Source of the DNA: Azolla pinnata
Lineage: Eukaryota > Streptophyta > Polypodiopsida > Salviniales > Salviniaceae
Direction of reading: 5' to 3'
Length of the DNA stretch: 64,000 nucleotides
NCBI GenBank assembly: GCA_037176905.1
Contig: JBBBWG010027202.1
Span: 1 to 64,000 of the forward strand
A program made the translations under genes and the position numbers. Positions 12,000-23,400 of this stretch are shown piece after piece. The notes beneath the pieces were generated by a model. The model was not told the DNA's origin. It made no database searches and saw nothing but the letters and a program-made list of their open reading frames with translations. Numbering within the stretch: position 1 is the first letter of the stretch; the number at the start of each line of letters is the position of its first letter.

Positions 12000-13110
12000 G
12001 TGCAGAGAATGAAATTAGTGTTCGTTCCATGGAAAATCATTGATTTGGTGCAAATCTTCTCATTTTTGGTAGACAATCAGATTAGTGCTGGAATGGATTC
12101 ATGAGAAAATCATCGATTCGGTGCAAACCTTCTTGTTTTTTGCCTTGAAATTAATGCTGCAAATTTGTGTTGGAATAGATTCAGGAGAAAATCATCGATT
12201 CGGTGCAAACCTTCTTGTTTTTTTGTCTTGAAATTAGTCGGTGCAGGAATGGATTCAGGAGAAAATCATCGATTCGGTGCAAACCTTCTTGTTTTTTTGT
12301 CTTGAAATTAGTTAGTGCTGGAATGGGTTTAGAAGAAAATCATCGATTCGGTGCAAATCTTCTTGTCTTTTGTCTTGAAGTTAGTAGTGTTGGGAATTAG
12401 TGTTGGAATAGATTCGAGAGAAAATCATTCATTGATTCGGTGCTGACCATCTTGTTTTTTTTGTCTTGAAATTAGTTAGTGTTGGAACGGATTCAGGGGA
12501 AAATCAATGATTCGGTGCAAACCCTCTTGTTTTTTGTCTTGAAATTAGTTAGTGCTGGAATGGATTCCGGAGAAATCATTGATTCGGTGCAAACCTTCTT
12601 GTTTTTTGTCGTGAAACTCGTAGTGCTGGAATGGATTCAGGAGAAAATCATTGATTCGGTGCAAACCTTCTTGTTTTTTTGTCTCGAAATCAGTTAGTGC
12701 TGGAATGGATTCAGGAGAAAATCATTGATTTAGTGCAAACCTTCTTGTTTTTTGTCTTGAGATGGTGGAAAGAACGTATAGAGAGCGTGATTAGTGTTGG
12801 GATGGATTCTGGATAAAATCATTAATTTGGTGCAAACCTTCTTGTTTTTTTGTCTCGAAATCAGTTAGTGCTGGAATGGATTCAGGAGAAAATCATTGAT
12901 TTAGTGCAAACCTTCTTGTTTTTTGTCTTGAGATGGTGGAAAGAATGTATAGAGAATGAAATTAGTGTTGAAGAGAAAATCATCGATCTGGTGCAAACCT
13001 TCCTGTTTTTTGTGCTTACTTTCAGGAACTGTGGCGCTATCTGCTAGTGCTGATTTTCAAACCTTCCTGTTTTTTGTGCTTACTTTCAGGAACTGTGGCT
13101 ACCTGCTAGT
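12000..13110. repeat. Minisatellite of about 70-80 bp units
   Basis: Roughly a dozen diverged copies of one unit recur. Each contains GGTGCAAACCTTCTTGTTTT, then a GTCTTGAAATTAGT segment, then GGAATGGATTCAGGAGAAAA and ATCATTGATTC. Two shorter related units at about 13000-13105 share CTTCCTGTTTTTTGTGC and CAGGAACTGTGG. Plus-strand open frames here simply translate the repeat. The array lies just upstream of the first visible PRP28-like exon, which begins after an AG acceptor. It therefore probably sits in, or replaced, that gene's first intron and 5' end. Confidence 0.9.
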
Positions 13111-13950
13111 GCTGATTTTCTTTTAGTTCTTTTCGAGTTATAGCAAGCATTCTTGTCACAAATCTGCTGGTTTCTTGAAGAAATTTATTACAGATTTTGG
13201 GAGCAACGGTCTCCCCTTCAATTGATATAAAAAATCACTTCATGTTCTCCCTTTTGACAAGCTTATATTGTCTTTTTTTTTATTACTTGTTCCAGTTGGT
13301 AATACATAAATTGCATTTTGCGCCCGTCATCTGCAAGCCACCTCAGATACAAAGATTCCGTAGCTTCATTCTCAACATTTGCTTCTTGTTTTTCTGCTTC
13401 TAGATCTTCTACAATATGTACACGATCGTGTACTCATTTATCTGTAGCTTCGATTAATGAGGACCTGCATCAACCATTGTTACTACGTTGTTGCTAACAA
13501 ATCTATTGATAAAGATCACAAATTTGGTTTATTCCGGCACAAATTCGTTTTGTTTCGCTCTGTTGAAGCCTTCAAACAACGATAAGTTGCACCAACACGT
13601 ACAAGAGAATTTAGACAAGCATTAATTTGACTTCAGTATTTAGCTACTAATCCACCTTTTGCACTCTATTGTACTTGTAAGTACATAGAGTAATCAAGTT
13701 GGCTTACTATCACCTCATGATATAATTTATAGAGAGAACTTACTCTTGTTTTTATAATACAAATATTTAGCTCATTCTCTATCCATCTCGATCAAATCAT
13801 TTTTCTCTCCCTCGTCGATTCCACCAACAGAAGCTAAGTGGAACTTCTTTACGTCTTCTAGTCGCAAGTTCGAATTTTAACAAGATAGACTTGTATATTG
13901 AGGTTGGATATCAAGGTAGCAATGCCTTTCTCTTAGATTCAAGAGCCCGA
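13111..13950. other. Intergenic, no gene seen
   Basis: AT-rich DNA with no recognisable coding sequence. I looked here on the minus strand for the missing PRP28 N-terminus, a conserved segment ending in an AQREQLAL-like motif, and did not see it. Confidence 0.5.
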
Positions 13951-14540
13951 CTCTTGCTATATGAATCGAGAATTTGCTTTAACCCACACATTTGGTTTGC
14001 TTTAGAAGTTTTGTAAGAAGCCACTTTCTTGAAGCATCATTCTTTGATTATTCTATGGACCAGTAATAGAAGTCGATCTATTCCCTATTTCATTTTAAAC
14101 TCAAGGCCCTTTTATAGAGCCATTTGATACGCTAAAAGCTTTTCTAGAGGAACCATGTTTTTGTCAAGAAGAAAGATGGGTTCGTATAATCGGTTGTGGA
14201 CTATTGAGTTTGAACAAAATTATGGTAAGAAACAACTACACTTTGTCCTTGATTTTAGAGAGCCTTCATGGAGCCAACATTTTTAGAAAGCGAGATCTTT
14301 GAGATGTTTATAACCTTGTTCAAATACACCTAGGTGATGATTGAAAAATGACATTCCAAACTTGATATGCTTCACTTCATATACTAGTTATATCTTTTAA
14401 GTCTTTCTATCTCACGGATGCGCTTGTAGTTCTTCAACAGATAGCAAAAAGATATCCTTCATTGCTTCTTGGATATATTCACCATAATATATCTCGATGA
14501 AAATTTGATTTGTGCATGACATGCATGTGCTTTACAAGAG
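13951..14540 (+). mobile_element. Ty3/Gypsy reverse-transcriptase fossil
   Basis: Plus-strand reading shows the order of conserved Gypsy reverse-transcriptase segments: a KKKDG-type motif, a VDYR-type motif with LN, an N-Y-x-L block, a GA-x-F block, then a K-x-x-F block and a region like the one after the catalytic centre. It is heavily broken, with many interruptions, and clearly old. No LTRs or other pol domains could be assigned nearby. The family call rests on motif order only. Confidence 0.55.
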
Positions 14541-15292
14541 TATGAGCTCTATGCTAAATTTAAGCAATGAAGTTTTTATGATAATCCCATTACAATTGAA
14601 ACAAATCCTAGATTACCAAATTCTCTTCCTTGAATTCAAAGGAAAAAGCTTAAAAAATATGCATCTAAAATCAAAACAGGAGAATGATGCCTCCAAGTTG
14701 TGCTTTTCTATCTTAACTAATCCTCAAATAATACAATGAGACAGATAGAATGGACCCTAATCAAAAGCACAAACAGACTGTCAACCTTCCCTACTCACCA
14801 AACTGCTAAAGTTGGCATTTGTACAAGCCTCGGACAAGAAATAGAGAAATACCAAGATCATGAATGCTACAAAGATGCATCTCAGTAGAAGAAAAAGAAA
14901 CAATAGGTAATCAGATAAGCCGACTTGATGACAAAGCTAACTGTTATCTTATACATAGGTACAGATGCTCAGCAATACATAATAGCGATAACGGATAAAC
15001 CAAATATGATCAATGCTTTTATACATAGGTATAGATGCTAAACAATACATCAAGCAAATACTTTCAATTCACAGCATTTTACTCAGAAACCTATTTTTCA
15101 GTTCTCTATCATTGACAAGTTCCCAGATGAAGGTATAAGTATTAAGAACTCAATGACGCAATATCCAATTAGTGATAAATTAAAGAGTTAAATTCAAAGT
15201 ATGAGAAACAAAACTTACTAAAATGTAAGGTAAACAATGATGATAATGATATCTCGTTCAACTGTCTTTGATATTGTTTAACATCCCAACCT
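14541..15292. other. Intergenic, includes the 3' flank of the TMN gene
   Basis: No gene seen. The part next to 15292 should hold the TMN 3' untranslated region, since TMN is transcribed leftward. Two near-identical strings with ATACATAGGTA-GATGCT at about 14954 and 15022 are a short local duplication. Confidence 0.5.
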
Positions 15293-17278
15293 TTAATCTA
15301 TTTTGACTGAGGAAAAGAGGTAGTGGACAAACCAAAACGACATCAGAAACCCGATAGTGCCAGTCGCAAGCATGATTGCCAATGCCATCAAGACGGAGTA
15401 ACCAAGATACAATGTAGTTGAAACAGGACCACTGAGACTGCGCAGGTCAAACACCAGATAGTTCAGAGCATATAGGAAAACATAAAGGCCAACTGATCCC
15501 GATGCAAAGAAGGATTTCCACCACCATTGCCAATCCTCCACACACAAATGCATATATGTGAGCACCACCGAGACCTCTGCACAGACTATCACAAGTAGAA
15601 GCAGCACAACAAATAAGAACCCAAATACGTAGTATACTCTGCCAAGCCATATGCTCGACATGATGAAGAAAAGCTCGATGAACAATGTTCCGAATGGTAA
15701 GGTCCCTGCTCCAAGCACTAAAAGCCATGATGGATATTTCTGCTTTGGGATTTCTCTTGGAATCTGATTGGTTCGTACAGGATATTGTATATGTTCTGCC
15801 CTTGTGCCCAAAAAGCCTCCTAAAAGTGTCAAAGGTACAGAAATGCAGAACCACAGGGCAAGAAGGGTGAAGAATAGAGAGATTGGAATAGCACCGGTGC
15901 TCTTACTAGCCCAAAGTAAGAAGTTTAAGATCATCAGGATTCCAAAAGCAATGCCAGGGAAGAAGCACGCAACACGCCATGCAATCGATCTCCATCCATT
16001 AGAATCACCTTTGATAGTTCTCCATAGTCTCACTGCAACATATCCAGCTGCTATTCCAAGGAAGAGATACAGGATAATTATCCCAGAAAGAAGCATGCCT
16101 CTCGAAGCAGGAGACATGAAACCAAATGCAGCAAAGAGGATTGTCACAATCCCCATCCCAGTAATTTGTGTCCCATCTCCGATCATTACACAGAGTAACT
16201 CAGCATGGGCTGGAGCTCTAAATACATCTCCTACTACCAACTTCCAACCAGATAATTCTTCCGCCATTTGTGCTTGGGCCTCTTTGTCCAATTCCTCATA
16301 TCTCGTAAGATCACGGCGGACTGTTCGGAGGAATATGACAAATACAATTCCTGCTAGGAATAATATTACCATTAATGAGTTCAATATGGAGAACCAATGC
16401 ACACGGGAACCATCCATCTTCAAATATGCATCCCATCGGGAAGGCCAGCGAATATCACTCTTCACAAAGTTTACTTGATACGAAAAGACGATTTGCTCTC
16501 CTACTTCAATACATTGTTGAGAACCTTCGTCACAGTCTACTACAGGAGAAATATGGTCGTACATATTAAGCTTTGATATAGCCTCCTTATCTGCATGTCG
16601 AACACTACAAGGGCTGACCTCAAAGCCAACAACCTGAAATCCTGATGTACTGTTTCCTGTCTCAACAGAAACAACATCCAGGCCATCTCCCGTGCCCATC
16701 ACACTCGTAACACCTGAGCTTTCATACTCATGAATATAGACAATAAACCTCAAATGATTGATTATACAATGTTTCTTATTGCTATCATCGAAAAAACCTA
16801 CAGGAAACCCTGTCCACTGAAGAGTGGCTTCTCCTGTATTAATATATCGGATGGCAGGGAGATTATCCAACATTATATTCACCTGATAGAGGTCATTTAT
16901 TCTTTGTTTTAAAACCTTGACTGTGTCTTCACTAAGTTTGGGAGTTGTGCACAGATAGATGTTGGACTCGTTCACATTCATATTAAACTTATATGGAGAA
17001 TTCTCAATGCGATCTCCCATTAGAAGTTCTCCGAGATTCTCAGCACTATGCTTCTCACCCTCAGCTGGCTTGCAGTACGGAAGGCTATAGTAGCTGAATG
17101 GGAGCTCGGTTTCAATTGAAGTGATGGAATTAACCATAACTGAGAGTGGTTCATTCAAGGAAAACTGTCTCATATAGCTTCCAGGCAAGTAAAAAGCATT
17201 GCAATTCAAAAGATTAAGTACCATGACCATGTATATCCATGAGATCGTGGCCATTGCTGATAACCTTACTGGAGCCAT
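15293..17278 (-). CDS. Transmembrane 9 superfamily member (TMN/EMP type), intact
   Basis: A single uninterrupted reading frame of 661 residues encodes a TM9SF/EMP70 protein, close to the usual length of about 640-660. Residues 1-29 form a signal peptide. A lumenal domain of about 265 residues follows, then the first membrane span at about 297-318, a cytosolic charged loop, and eight further hydrophobic spans to the C-terminus, giving the family's nine-span layout. The last residues end in KID, matching the KxD/E Golgi-retention signal described for Arabidopsis EMP12. The protein probably resides in Golgi or endosomal membranes and may take part in membrane-protein sorting. The start is the first Met of the frame, directly before the signal peptide. 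It is intronless and most like the TMN11/12 subgroup by length and tail, but the exact ortholog is not fixed. The upstream flank carries a GATC-rich satellite. Confidence 0.93.
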   Translation of the reverse strand: MAPVRLSAMATISWIYMVMVLNLLNCNAFYLPGSYMRQFSLNEPLSVMVNSITSIETELPFSYYSLPYCKPAEGEKHSAENLGELLMGDRIENSPYKFNMNVNESNIYLCTTPKLSEDTVKVLKQRINDLYQVNIMLDNLPAIRYINTGEATLQWTGFPVGFFDDSNKKHCIINHLRFIVYIHEYESSGVTSVMGTGDGLDVVSVETGNSTSGFQVVGFEVSPCSVRHADKEAISKLNMYDHISPVVDCDEGSQQCIEVGEQIVFSYQVNFVKSDIRWPSRWDAYLKMDGSRVHWFSILNSLMVILFLAGIVFVIFLRTVRRDLTRYEELDKEAQAQMAEELSGWKLVVGDVFRAPAHAELLCVMIGDGTQITGMGIVTILFAAFGFMSPASRGMLLSGIIILYLFLGIAAGYVAVRLWRTIKGDSNGWRSIAWRVACFFPGIAFGILMILNFLLWASKSTGAIPISLFFTLLALWFCISVPLTLLGGFLGTRAEHIQYPVRTNQIPREIPKQKYPSWLLVLGAGTLPFGTLFIELFFIMSSIWLGRVYYVFGFLFVVLLLLVIVCAEVSVVLTYMHLCVEDWQWWWKSFFASGSVGLYVFLYALNYLVFDLRSLSGPVSTTLYLGYSVLMALAIMLATGTIGFLMSFWFVHYLFSSVKID

Positions 17279-18440
17279 TTCAAATCGTAATGCTTTGGCC
17301 TCAGGAGAAAACTTTTGCTTCAGAAAACTGTGAGAATTAGAAGCCTCTCCACATCATCCCCAATTGACTGCAAACCAAAAGTTGACAAGACTCTTACTAA
17401 CAAGCTCAGGACGACAATGCAGAGCTCCATATTTCAGAAATAATTTGTGAAAACTAGAAATCACTCCACTTATCATGCATGAGCAGCTTAAATTTTCGAA
17501 CATGAGCCCACCAAATCTTAAGATATTTAACCATTTATACTGCACGCCGCTGTAAGAGCTCAAGATCTGAATGGAAAGCTCCAATCAGTTCGTCTTTAAA
17601 TCCTTTCTCGACATATATTCTTTATGGTTCGGTCAATAAACTTGCACAGAATCAGTTTTATGAGATCATATTTCTGATTTAAGTGAATAGCTGTGCAACA
17701 TTTGGTTTTTCCTGCTTCTCAAAACATGATCTATGTATGATCCAAGTATACAGTTTCCAGATATTTGATTATACAAGTTTTGAACATACAGATGCATGAT
17801 CTAGGTAGATGTTTCGAAAGATTTGGTTTCAAGATTTTCTCAACATGGCATAGGTATGATTCAGATTCAATGACTCCTGGATTTTTGCTACTTTTCTAGA
17901 CACGATCTGTATATGATCCAAACCAATAGAGAAACATCAAAGATTTTATGTCTAACGATCGAGGAACACGGTCCCAAGTGCTATATTCGGTTCCCTTTTC
18001 AGCAGTTCTAAGCTCGACCTGCGTACGGGCCAAGAAGATACCCGCACGCGGCAACTTGCGTTGACATATCAGCAGGCGCGACCTACGAGATTTCAGATAG
18101 ATCCCGAGGATTTCCCAAGTTTTCGTACGCTTCCACTCCCAGAAATCCGTTTGAGCTTTCCCTACCAGCTATGAAACTGCGATCGAAACGCAACAGCAAA
18201 ACAAGCTCCGAACAACAGAGAGGAGGGAGAAATACCTGAGAAGAGAGAGGTGGATCGACGCTGTTGTTGCCCTGAGGATGGAATCTGCGCGCTCGATCGA
18301 CGGATCGATCGGGAAGGAGAGGGAACAGGCGATCAAGAAACGCGCTCTGTCTCTGGTCTGTGGAGCAAAAGCCTTTGTGTGTGTGTGTGTTCGCTTTTGT
18401 AAGTCCATTCACACCGGCAACAAATCTTAAGGACTACTCC
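17279..18440 (-). promoter_or_regulatory. Probable 5' untranslated and promoter region of the TMN gene
   Basis: The stretch upstream of the TMN start becomes GC-rich at about 18000-18410, with pyrimidine-rich and GATCGATC-containing sequence and a GT microsatellite at 18375-18390, as in many plant 5' leaders. A leader intron is possible between about 17300 and 18080. Open frames here do not resemble proteins. Confidence 0.4.
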
Positions 18441-18482
18441 GGAACTTACTCTCCAGATCCTGTAAAAAAAAAAATCAGAGGA

Positions 18483-19695
18483 CAAATGAACACGGCTAGT
18501 ATAAACGGTAGTTGATCGATCGATCGATCGATCACAGAAGCATTGGCTAACATAGTTTCCGGTTTCTTGTTCGATCGATCGATTCGATCGATAGCAGAAG
18601 CATTGGCTGATATAGATTCTGGTTGCTTGTTCGATCGATCAATCAATTCGCTTGATAGCAGAAGCATTGGCGAATATAGATTTTGCTTGCTTGCTCGATC
18701 GATCGATTCGATCAATAGCAAAAGCATTGGCTAATATAGATTCCGGTTGCTTGCTCGATCGATCGATTCGATCGTTAGCAGAAGCATTGGCTAATATAGA
18801 TGTCGACTGCTGGATCGATCGATAGCAGAAGCATTTGCTAATATAGATTCCGGCTGCTTGCTCGATCGATAATAGAAGCATTGGCTAATATAGACGTCGG
18901 TTGCTGGATCGATCAATAGCCAATGCTAACAGAGCATTGGCTACTAGTACAGACATCGGCTGCCCGATTGATCGAAATTGACTTGATAGTAGAAGCTTTG
19001 GCTAATCCTGGTGCCAGTTTGCTCGATCGATCGATCGATCAGCAAAGCATTCGCTAATAGAGATCTCGGGTTGCTCAATCGATCAATTAAAATAGAGGAT
19101 TCGCCAATACATGAGTCCGTTGCTCGATCGATCGATCGACAATAGAGCGTTGGCTAATACAAATGTCGGTTGCTCGATCGATCAATCGATAATAGAGCAT
19201 TGGCTAATATGGATGTCGGTCATTCGATCGATCAATTAACAGAACGTTGGCCTATACGGATGTCGGTTGCTCGATCGATTGATAGCAAAAGCACTGGTTA
19301 ATACAGACGTCGATTGCTCGATCGATCGATAGTCGAAGCATTGTCTGATACATATGTTGATTGCTTGATTGATCGATTAGCAGAGCATTGGCCAATACAC
19401 ACGATGGTTGCTCGATCGATCGATAGCAGAGCATTCACACCATGCACAATGTTAAGGGCTACTACTACTTGTGGAAATGTACAAGTCTTCACTGAGTCCT
19501 GGTTTTAGTGAAGTATTTTGATAGCAATACCAAAGACAATGAACACGGCCAATACAGATGTTGATTGCTCGATCGATTGACAACAGAGCAGTGGCTAGTA
19601 CAGATGTCTATTGCTTGATCAATCGATCGATAGCAAAGCATTGGCCAATACAGACACCAATCGCTCGATCGATCAATTGATAGTAGAGTTCTTCT
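18483..19695. repeat. GATC-rich minisatellite, about 60-bp units
   Basis: About twenty diverged copies of one unit recur. Each has a run of GATCGATCGAT followed by AGCAGAAGCATTGGCTAATA and a TAGATTCCGGTTGCTTGCTC-like tail. The block is interrupted at about 19440-19550 by unrelated sequence. Several units contain perfect GATC palindromes. Open frames in both directions translate the repeat and are not genes. Confidence 0.93.
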
Positions 19696-19879
19696 TGTTC
19701 TTGACCATATCATTAGCATCAACTTGGTTGCTATCTTAGATTTCCTTTCCTTGCGATCATGTCATGTTCTTCTCGCGATTCATCATACAATCTTGAAGTA
19801 CCCTACAGCCCAAAAATACTATAAAACTATGAATCGCTCATATACCTTTAGTATTTACAAATAATTCATGTTTTTCCCA

Positions 19880-20420
19880 TGCTCTGATCACCTCTCTCTG
19901 TCTCTCTCTATTTATCTATATATATCTGATATGATCTATCAACATCCTTATAAAAATCAATGCACCATGCTCTTATATATTGAGTCCGATATTTGGTATT
20001 AGAGAAATTTCGAGTTCAAACAATGCCATCAACAATTGAAAGATTCTTAAGCTTGACTTGCCCTTCTTTCGAAGATATCCCTTCCCAGTCAAAACTTCCA
20101 AATTTCAAATCCTTAACCCTCGAATCAAGAACCTACATAGAAACACCATCTTACACCAACTGTGCCAAGATTTGAAAATTTTAAGTTGTTATGGCACGCA
20201 CTAAGCAATCTTCTCGTCGGTAATGTCAACACCAACCAACTTTCAGAAGAGACAGTAAATTCTACTGATGATAGTGAGCCATGGGAGGATGTTGAGTTGC
20301 AATCTTGGATTTATCCAACGCAAGGTAGAAAGACAACGAAGCTTGTTCACTAATATCAAGGCAAGATACAAACTCTATTGAAACTTTTACTAGCCAAGGT
20401 GAGGAGGACGTCGAAATGAC
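19880..20420 (+). mobile_element. Possible Ty1/Copia-type fossil with primer-binding-site-like motif
   Basis: TTTGGTATTAGAG near 19994 resembles the initiator-tRNA-Met primer site of Copia elements. A TATA-containing, LTR-like flank lies before it (19915-19985), and a short degraded coding-like stretch follows (about 20023-20350). No conserved domain is legible. It is broken and old, and the family is tentative. Confidence 0.35.
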
Positions 20421-20619
20421 CAACATCACCACCACCACCATCATCAAGGCGTGGGGAATGAGTAGAGTCACATCCATAATTAAGACGATGAGAATACAAA
20501 TGAATCTAGTGATTAAGATGCAAAGTCCGCTAAATCTTCCACTAACCAAGGAGAGGAGAATACACTGGAACAACCAGCATCACCTCCACTAACACCACCA
20601 CCAGCAGTAAGAGAGGAAG

Positions 20620-22215
20620 TGTCACGGCCGACGTTCGTCAACAATAATAGACTCGGAAGACAAGAATATAACAAGAAGAAAAACATATAAAAATAATAAG
20701 ACAAAATATTTATTACTAAGATACTTGGAGTACAAGGTGTCGAAGATCAGTGTTAAACCATTCCCCGGAATGGTTTAATATTGAGACTAGCTGTGTATTT
20801 ATATTGTTTTGGGTCTCATACATGCTCGCCATGTGGTTGTCATGCATGGTTACAACATGGCTTGCGTGCATGAGTGCCACGTTGTCGTGTTGCGTGCGGA
20901 TGTGGGGTTTGGAGCGGAGCCGCAGGGAGTTTGAACCAGAGCAGAGTGAGAGCGAGAGAAAGAGAGAGACACGAGCGAGAGGAAAGAGGTTTTTCTTAGG
21001 AAAAATAGAGTAATACAATCACAACTCTAGTATCCAAGGTAACTGAGAGCCACTCTAGATCCGTATCCCGTGGTTCCCCCCCCCTCTCCTGATGGAGAGA
21101 CCTGTTCTTATAGTATAAACAGAGTTCTCTGGGGATCTCACCCAGTCAACCAGGTTAGTAACTGCTATACCCGGACGCCTCGTCAAACTTGCTACTCTAG
21201 GGATGCCACGCGGTCGTCCATGTTAGTAACTGCTATACACGGACGCCTCATCAAACTTGCTAGGTGCTAGTTCCACGAGCCACTTCCCCAATCTTAATTT
21301 TCTCCCAATTTAGCTTGAGTTGCACATGTGAAACATCCGTTTCACGACAACGTGGCTTGCATGCATAATTGCCACTTGGTGGTTCAGATGAAGTCGTTTT
21401 TAACGTTAATATGGTAATACTATAAGATATTATCAAGTATTAAAATATAATATTTGTTAGTTAACGCAAGATTGTGTGATGGATAAAATTTGAGCTTATG
21501 TAGTTATAGGTTATAGGTTCAAATACACACATAACCTTGTTGCCGAAGAGATAATATAACTAATTGAAGTTGTTAAATTCTTTTAGATAATTCTTCATTT
21601 TGTGCTTTTCCGATACTCACTTGTTGTAAATTTCCAAGAAGTTCTTTATTCTCTTGTTCTAATGCGACAAATTTTGACGTTAGAAGGTCAAGCCATGATA
21701 AAATGCAATCACACTCTTGCTTGCTAACAGTCTCCATTGTGATAGTAACACTTGGACAAGAAACTTGAAAAAAAAGTGGATATTCCGGTTCAAACTATCA
21801 CGACCGACGCTCGTCGACAATAATAGACTCGAAAGACAAGAATATAACCAAAAGAAAACCAAATAAAAACAAGAAGACAAGATATGTAATATCAAGATAC
21901 TTGGAGTACAAGGCACCGAAGATTGGCGTTAAACCAGAATGGTTCAATACTGAGACCAGCGTAATATTTATATTGTTTTAGACATCATGCATGTTTGTCA
22001 CGTGGCTGTCATGCATGGTTGCCACATGGCTTGCATGCATAATTGCCACTTGGTGGCTCAAATGACTTGCGATGTCAACAGACGTCGCAAGTCGTTTTTA
22101 ACGTTAATATATTAATACTTTAAAATATTATCAAGTATTAAAATATAATATTTATTAGTTAAAGCAAGACAATATGATTGATAAGATTTGAGCCTATGTA
22201 GCTATAGGTTATAGC
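20620..22215 (-). mobile_element. Small LTR-flanked element fossil (TRIM-like), one LTR with an insertion
   Basis: Two direct copies of an about 430-bp sequence flank a short interior. The right copy is at about 21790-22215. The left copy is in two parts, about 20620-20880 and 21340-21545, separated by an insertion of about 460 bp. Shared landmarks are GACAATAATAGACTCG in both, TACTTGGAGTACAAGG, TATTTATATTGTTTT (a TATA box on the minus strand) and TTTTTAACGTTAATAT. The interior of about 240 bp has a short gag-like open stretch on the minus strand (about 21571-21735). This fits a terminal-repeat miniature element. It is broken. The copies differ visibly, so insertion is not recent. Confidence 0.6.
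20881..21339. repeat. Insertion within the left terminal repeat, with an internal duplication
   Basis: This GC-richer segment interrupts the left terminal repeat of the small LTR element. It contains two near-copies of GTTAGTAACTGCTATAC with GGACGCCTC and TCAAACTTGCTA, at about 21153 and 21222. It may be part of another element. Its ends were not resolved to the base. Confidence 0.45.
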
Positions 22216-23080
22216 TTGGTACTCATGATAAGAAGGGCTATTGAGATCAAGAAGAACCAAACATTGTGCAAAGAAAAATGTCTCAAGTAGACTTGTCCAT
22301 TAAAGGCTAATTCCACCAATGAGGGCCTTCCAATGAGTGCGCCCAAAGAATGCAAATGTCTTATGATAAATTCGTCAATACTATAAATATGTTGAATTGT
22401 TTATTTGAAAAGCTCCATTCCAAATGGTGTTCAAAAAGATTATAGATCATTGCATAAACCCAACCCTTCGAGTTTAAAGTATTACATTTAACGACTATTC
22501 AAAAGGTAGCAGAAGTTGTGTTAGTCAACATTTTTTAAGATAGATTGTTGTGTGTGGTTTCACGACTAGCAGAATTTTCTTCTTCTAACCACTAATCATT
22601 CTAAATTTTTTATTGTTCATCGTCATCATCTATCAGGAAAGGGTTTTTAAATCCATTTTTAATACCCAAATCTTACTCCCTCATGAATACCTCTAGCTAA
22701 TTCTTTGTTTCAAAAATGGTTTAAGATTCTGAACCATAGTTTAAAACCAAAATCTAATAGTTCAAAACATAAAGGTAAACTCGTGAGTTTTTCCATATAT
22801 CTTTTTATCGTAATATAAAATATTAAAATATGAATTATAAATAAAAAAGTCTAGTTTTTTCTAATATATCTAGAAATTAATTACAAAATATTCATTTACA
22901 AAAAAGGAAGATAAAATAATAATCGTTAGCTTATTAATTTTTTAGCATTAAAAATAAGGGTAAACCCCCTACTTCGAGAATCAATTTGCACTTTTCCATA
23001 AAAACCAATTGACCATTTTTGGGGAGATATAAACATGAGGGATCTGAGGGGAAACAATTTGGAGCCTAGCCTCATACAAG
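22216..23080. other. Intergenic, AT-rich, no gene seen
   Basis: No coding or RNA gene is recognisable. Base composition is very AT-rich between 22800 and 22970. Confidence 0.5.
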
Positions 23081-23084
23081 TCTC

Positions 23085-23400
23085 TCAGAAACCCTAATTT
23101 CGAACTTATAAATCCTAATTATACATCTCATTAGCCCTAATCCTAAATCTCATAAATCTTAATTTTAGATTTCTTTAACCCTAATTTCAGATCCCATAGA
23201 TCTTAGATCTTGTAAACTCAAATCCTAGATCAATAAATTTTCATTTTAGATCTCATAAACTCTAAACTCATATCTCACAAACCTTAATCCTCAGTCTCAT
23301 AATCTCAACTCCTACCATAAACCCTAATCTAAGATCTCAAAAAACCTTAATTACATATCTTATAAAGCTTCAAGCCTAGAAAATCATTAAAAACCAAAAT
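23085..23400. repeat. Degenerate telomere-like array (CCCTAAT/CCCTAAA with spacers)
   Basis: Units of about 25-30 bp repeat here, each pairing an AACCCTAAT-like core with an ATCTCATAAA-like spacer. The cores derive from, or converge on, the plant telomere motif TTTAGGG read on the other strand. Degeneracy is high. Confidence 0.6.

Noticed and set aside
12203-13047. Repeated open frames with a TFLFFCLEIS-like motif on the plus strand
   Set aside because: They are translations of the minisatellite unit. The frames break between units and there is no start or promoter context.
15768-16478. 236-codon plus-strand frame across the TMN gene
   Set aside because: It is the antisense shadow of the conserved TM9SF coding sequence and has no similarity of its own.
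18505-19690. CRISPR-like regular repeat array
   Set aside because: The whole 60-bp unit is repeated, with no unique spacers, and the host is a plant nucleus. It is a minisatellite.
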